Below are positions 5,029 to 5,408 of a stretch of DNA of 5,408 nt, piece by piece. The stretch's first letter is position 1; the number at the start of each line of letters is the position of its first letter. Made by a program: the position numbers and the translations under genes. The DNA comes from Nitrospiraceae bacterium (GTDB taxonomy: Bacteria; Nitrospirota; Nitrospiria; Nitrospirales; Nitrospiraceae): contig JAICXS010000170.1 of the NCBI GenBank assembly GCA_025934615.1, positions 1 to 5,408 of the forward strand, given 5' to 3'. Below the pieces are notes generated by a model. The model worked only from the letters and a program-made list of their open reading frames with translations. It was not told where the DNA came from and searched no databases.

Positions 5029-5408
5029 CTAAAGCTTTCTGCCCTCTAGTTCTTTAATCCGGTCTTTGAGCCGTTCCATTTCACGCTTTAATTCGATCAT
5101 TTTTAATTCCCTGCCCACGGTGACTTCTTCAAATTTCTCAAGCTCGCGTACTTTGTCGCGTAACTTCTCATGTAAAGTCTGAAAACGGTCTTCTTTTTGA
5201 CGCGCGTCGGTTTGGTCTCGGATGATCTTCCCATAGCAGGCCGTTTCAGCGTCATGGAGGCCGATCGTCACGCCACTCACCCATACACGACGACCGTCTT
5301 TGCGAACCAGCCAGCGGTCGTCTGATGCCGTGCCTTTCTCTTTGGCTGTATACAGTTCTTTTTCCACAACGCCCTGCGCGCGGTCCTCTTCAGGATAGAA
5401 CGTAGAAA
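5029..5408 (-). CDS. PAS-domain protein with C-terminal coiled coil (C-terminal part only)
   Basis: The minus-strand frame enters at the window edge (base 5408) and stops with TAG at 5029-5031, giving about 125 residues of the C-terminus; the start is outside. The first part (about 5408-5215) is the second half of a PAS domain and its PAC motif: FYPEEDRAQG, then DDRWLVRKDGRRVWVSGV, then GKIIRDQTDARQ. PAS domains sense ligands, redox state or light, or mediate dimerisation. The rest (about 5215-5032) is a highly charged heptad-like coiled coil (EKLRDKVRELEKFEEVTVGR, then ELKMIELKREMERLKDRI), and the protein ends there. No histidine kinase, GGDEF or other output domain follows the PAS, so any such domain must lie upstream, or the protein signals through a partner. 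An internal GTG at 5367 is inside the PAS fold and is not a credible start. The gene converges on the tRNA. Confidence 0.88.
   Translation of the reverse strand, partial: STFYPEEDRAQGVVEKELYTAKEKGTASDDRWLVRKDGRRVWVSGVTIGLHDAETACYGKIIRDQTDARQKEDRFQTLHEKLRDKVRELEKFEEVTVGRELKMIELKREMERLKDRIKELEGRKL

Overview
The window looks like ordinary chromosomal DNA from a Gram-negative, diderm bacterium. An outer-membrane beta-barrel protein indicates the outer membrane, and the MEP (non-mevalonate) isoprenoid pathway is present. GC content is moderate. The style of the Dxs and IspG proteins, together with a PAS protein ending in a short coiled coil, resembles the Nitrospira group (Nitrospirota). That assignment is from recognition only and was not tested by any search.

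Layout, left to right. (1) Bases 20-1207 (+): an Omp85/BamA-TamA-type outer-membrane barrel whose usable start is missing or obscure. The reading frame is coding-like well upstream of the first possible start (GTG at 164) and meets a stop at 17-19 without an ATG, GTG or TTG. (2) Bases 1208-1464: an AT-rich intergenic leader with a small hairpin after the barrel gene, weak promoter-like sequence, a 23-nt hairpin and a 12-bp perfect palindrome just before the dxs ribosome binding site. (3) Bases 1465-3429 (+): dxs, the first enzyme of the MEP pathway. (4) Bases 3447-4643 (+): ispG, a late MEP-pathway Fe-S enzyme, 17 nt behind dxs and very probably in the same operon. (5) Bases 4704-4779 (+): tRNA-Cys(GCA) with an encoded CCA and a perfect TATAAT just upstream. 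(6) Bases 4780-5028: a noncoding spacer with a 15-bp tandem duplication and an inverted repeat. (7) Bases 5029-5408 (-): the C-terminal part of a PAS-domain protein with a terminal coiled coil, cut by the window edge and convergent with everything else.

dxs and ispG form the functional core. Dxs makes 1-deoxy-D-xylulose 5-phosphate from pyruvate and glyceraldehyde 3-phosphate, and IspG reduces the cyclic diphosphate MEcPP to HMBPP. The barrel, tRNA and PAS gene have no evident link to this pathway. I found no CRISPR array, transposase, integrase, phage gene or defence gene, and nothing that amounts to a new system. The points most worth a second look are the broken or unusual 5' end of the barrel gene and a His-to-Asn change at a conserved position in the N-terminal domain of Dxs.
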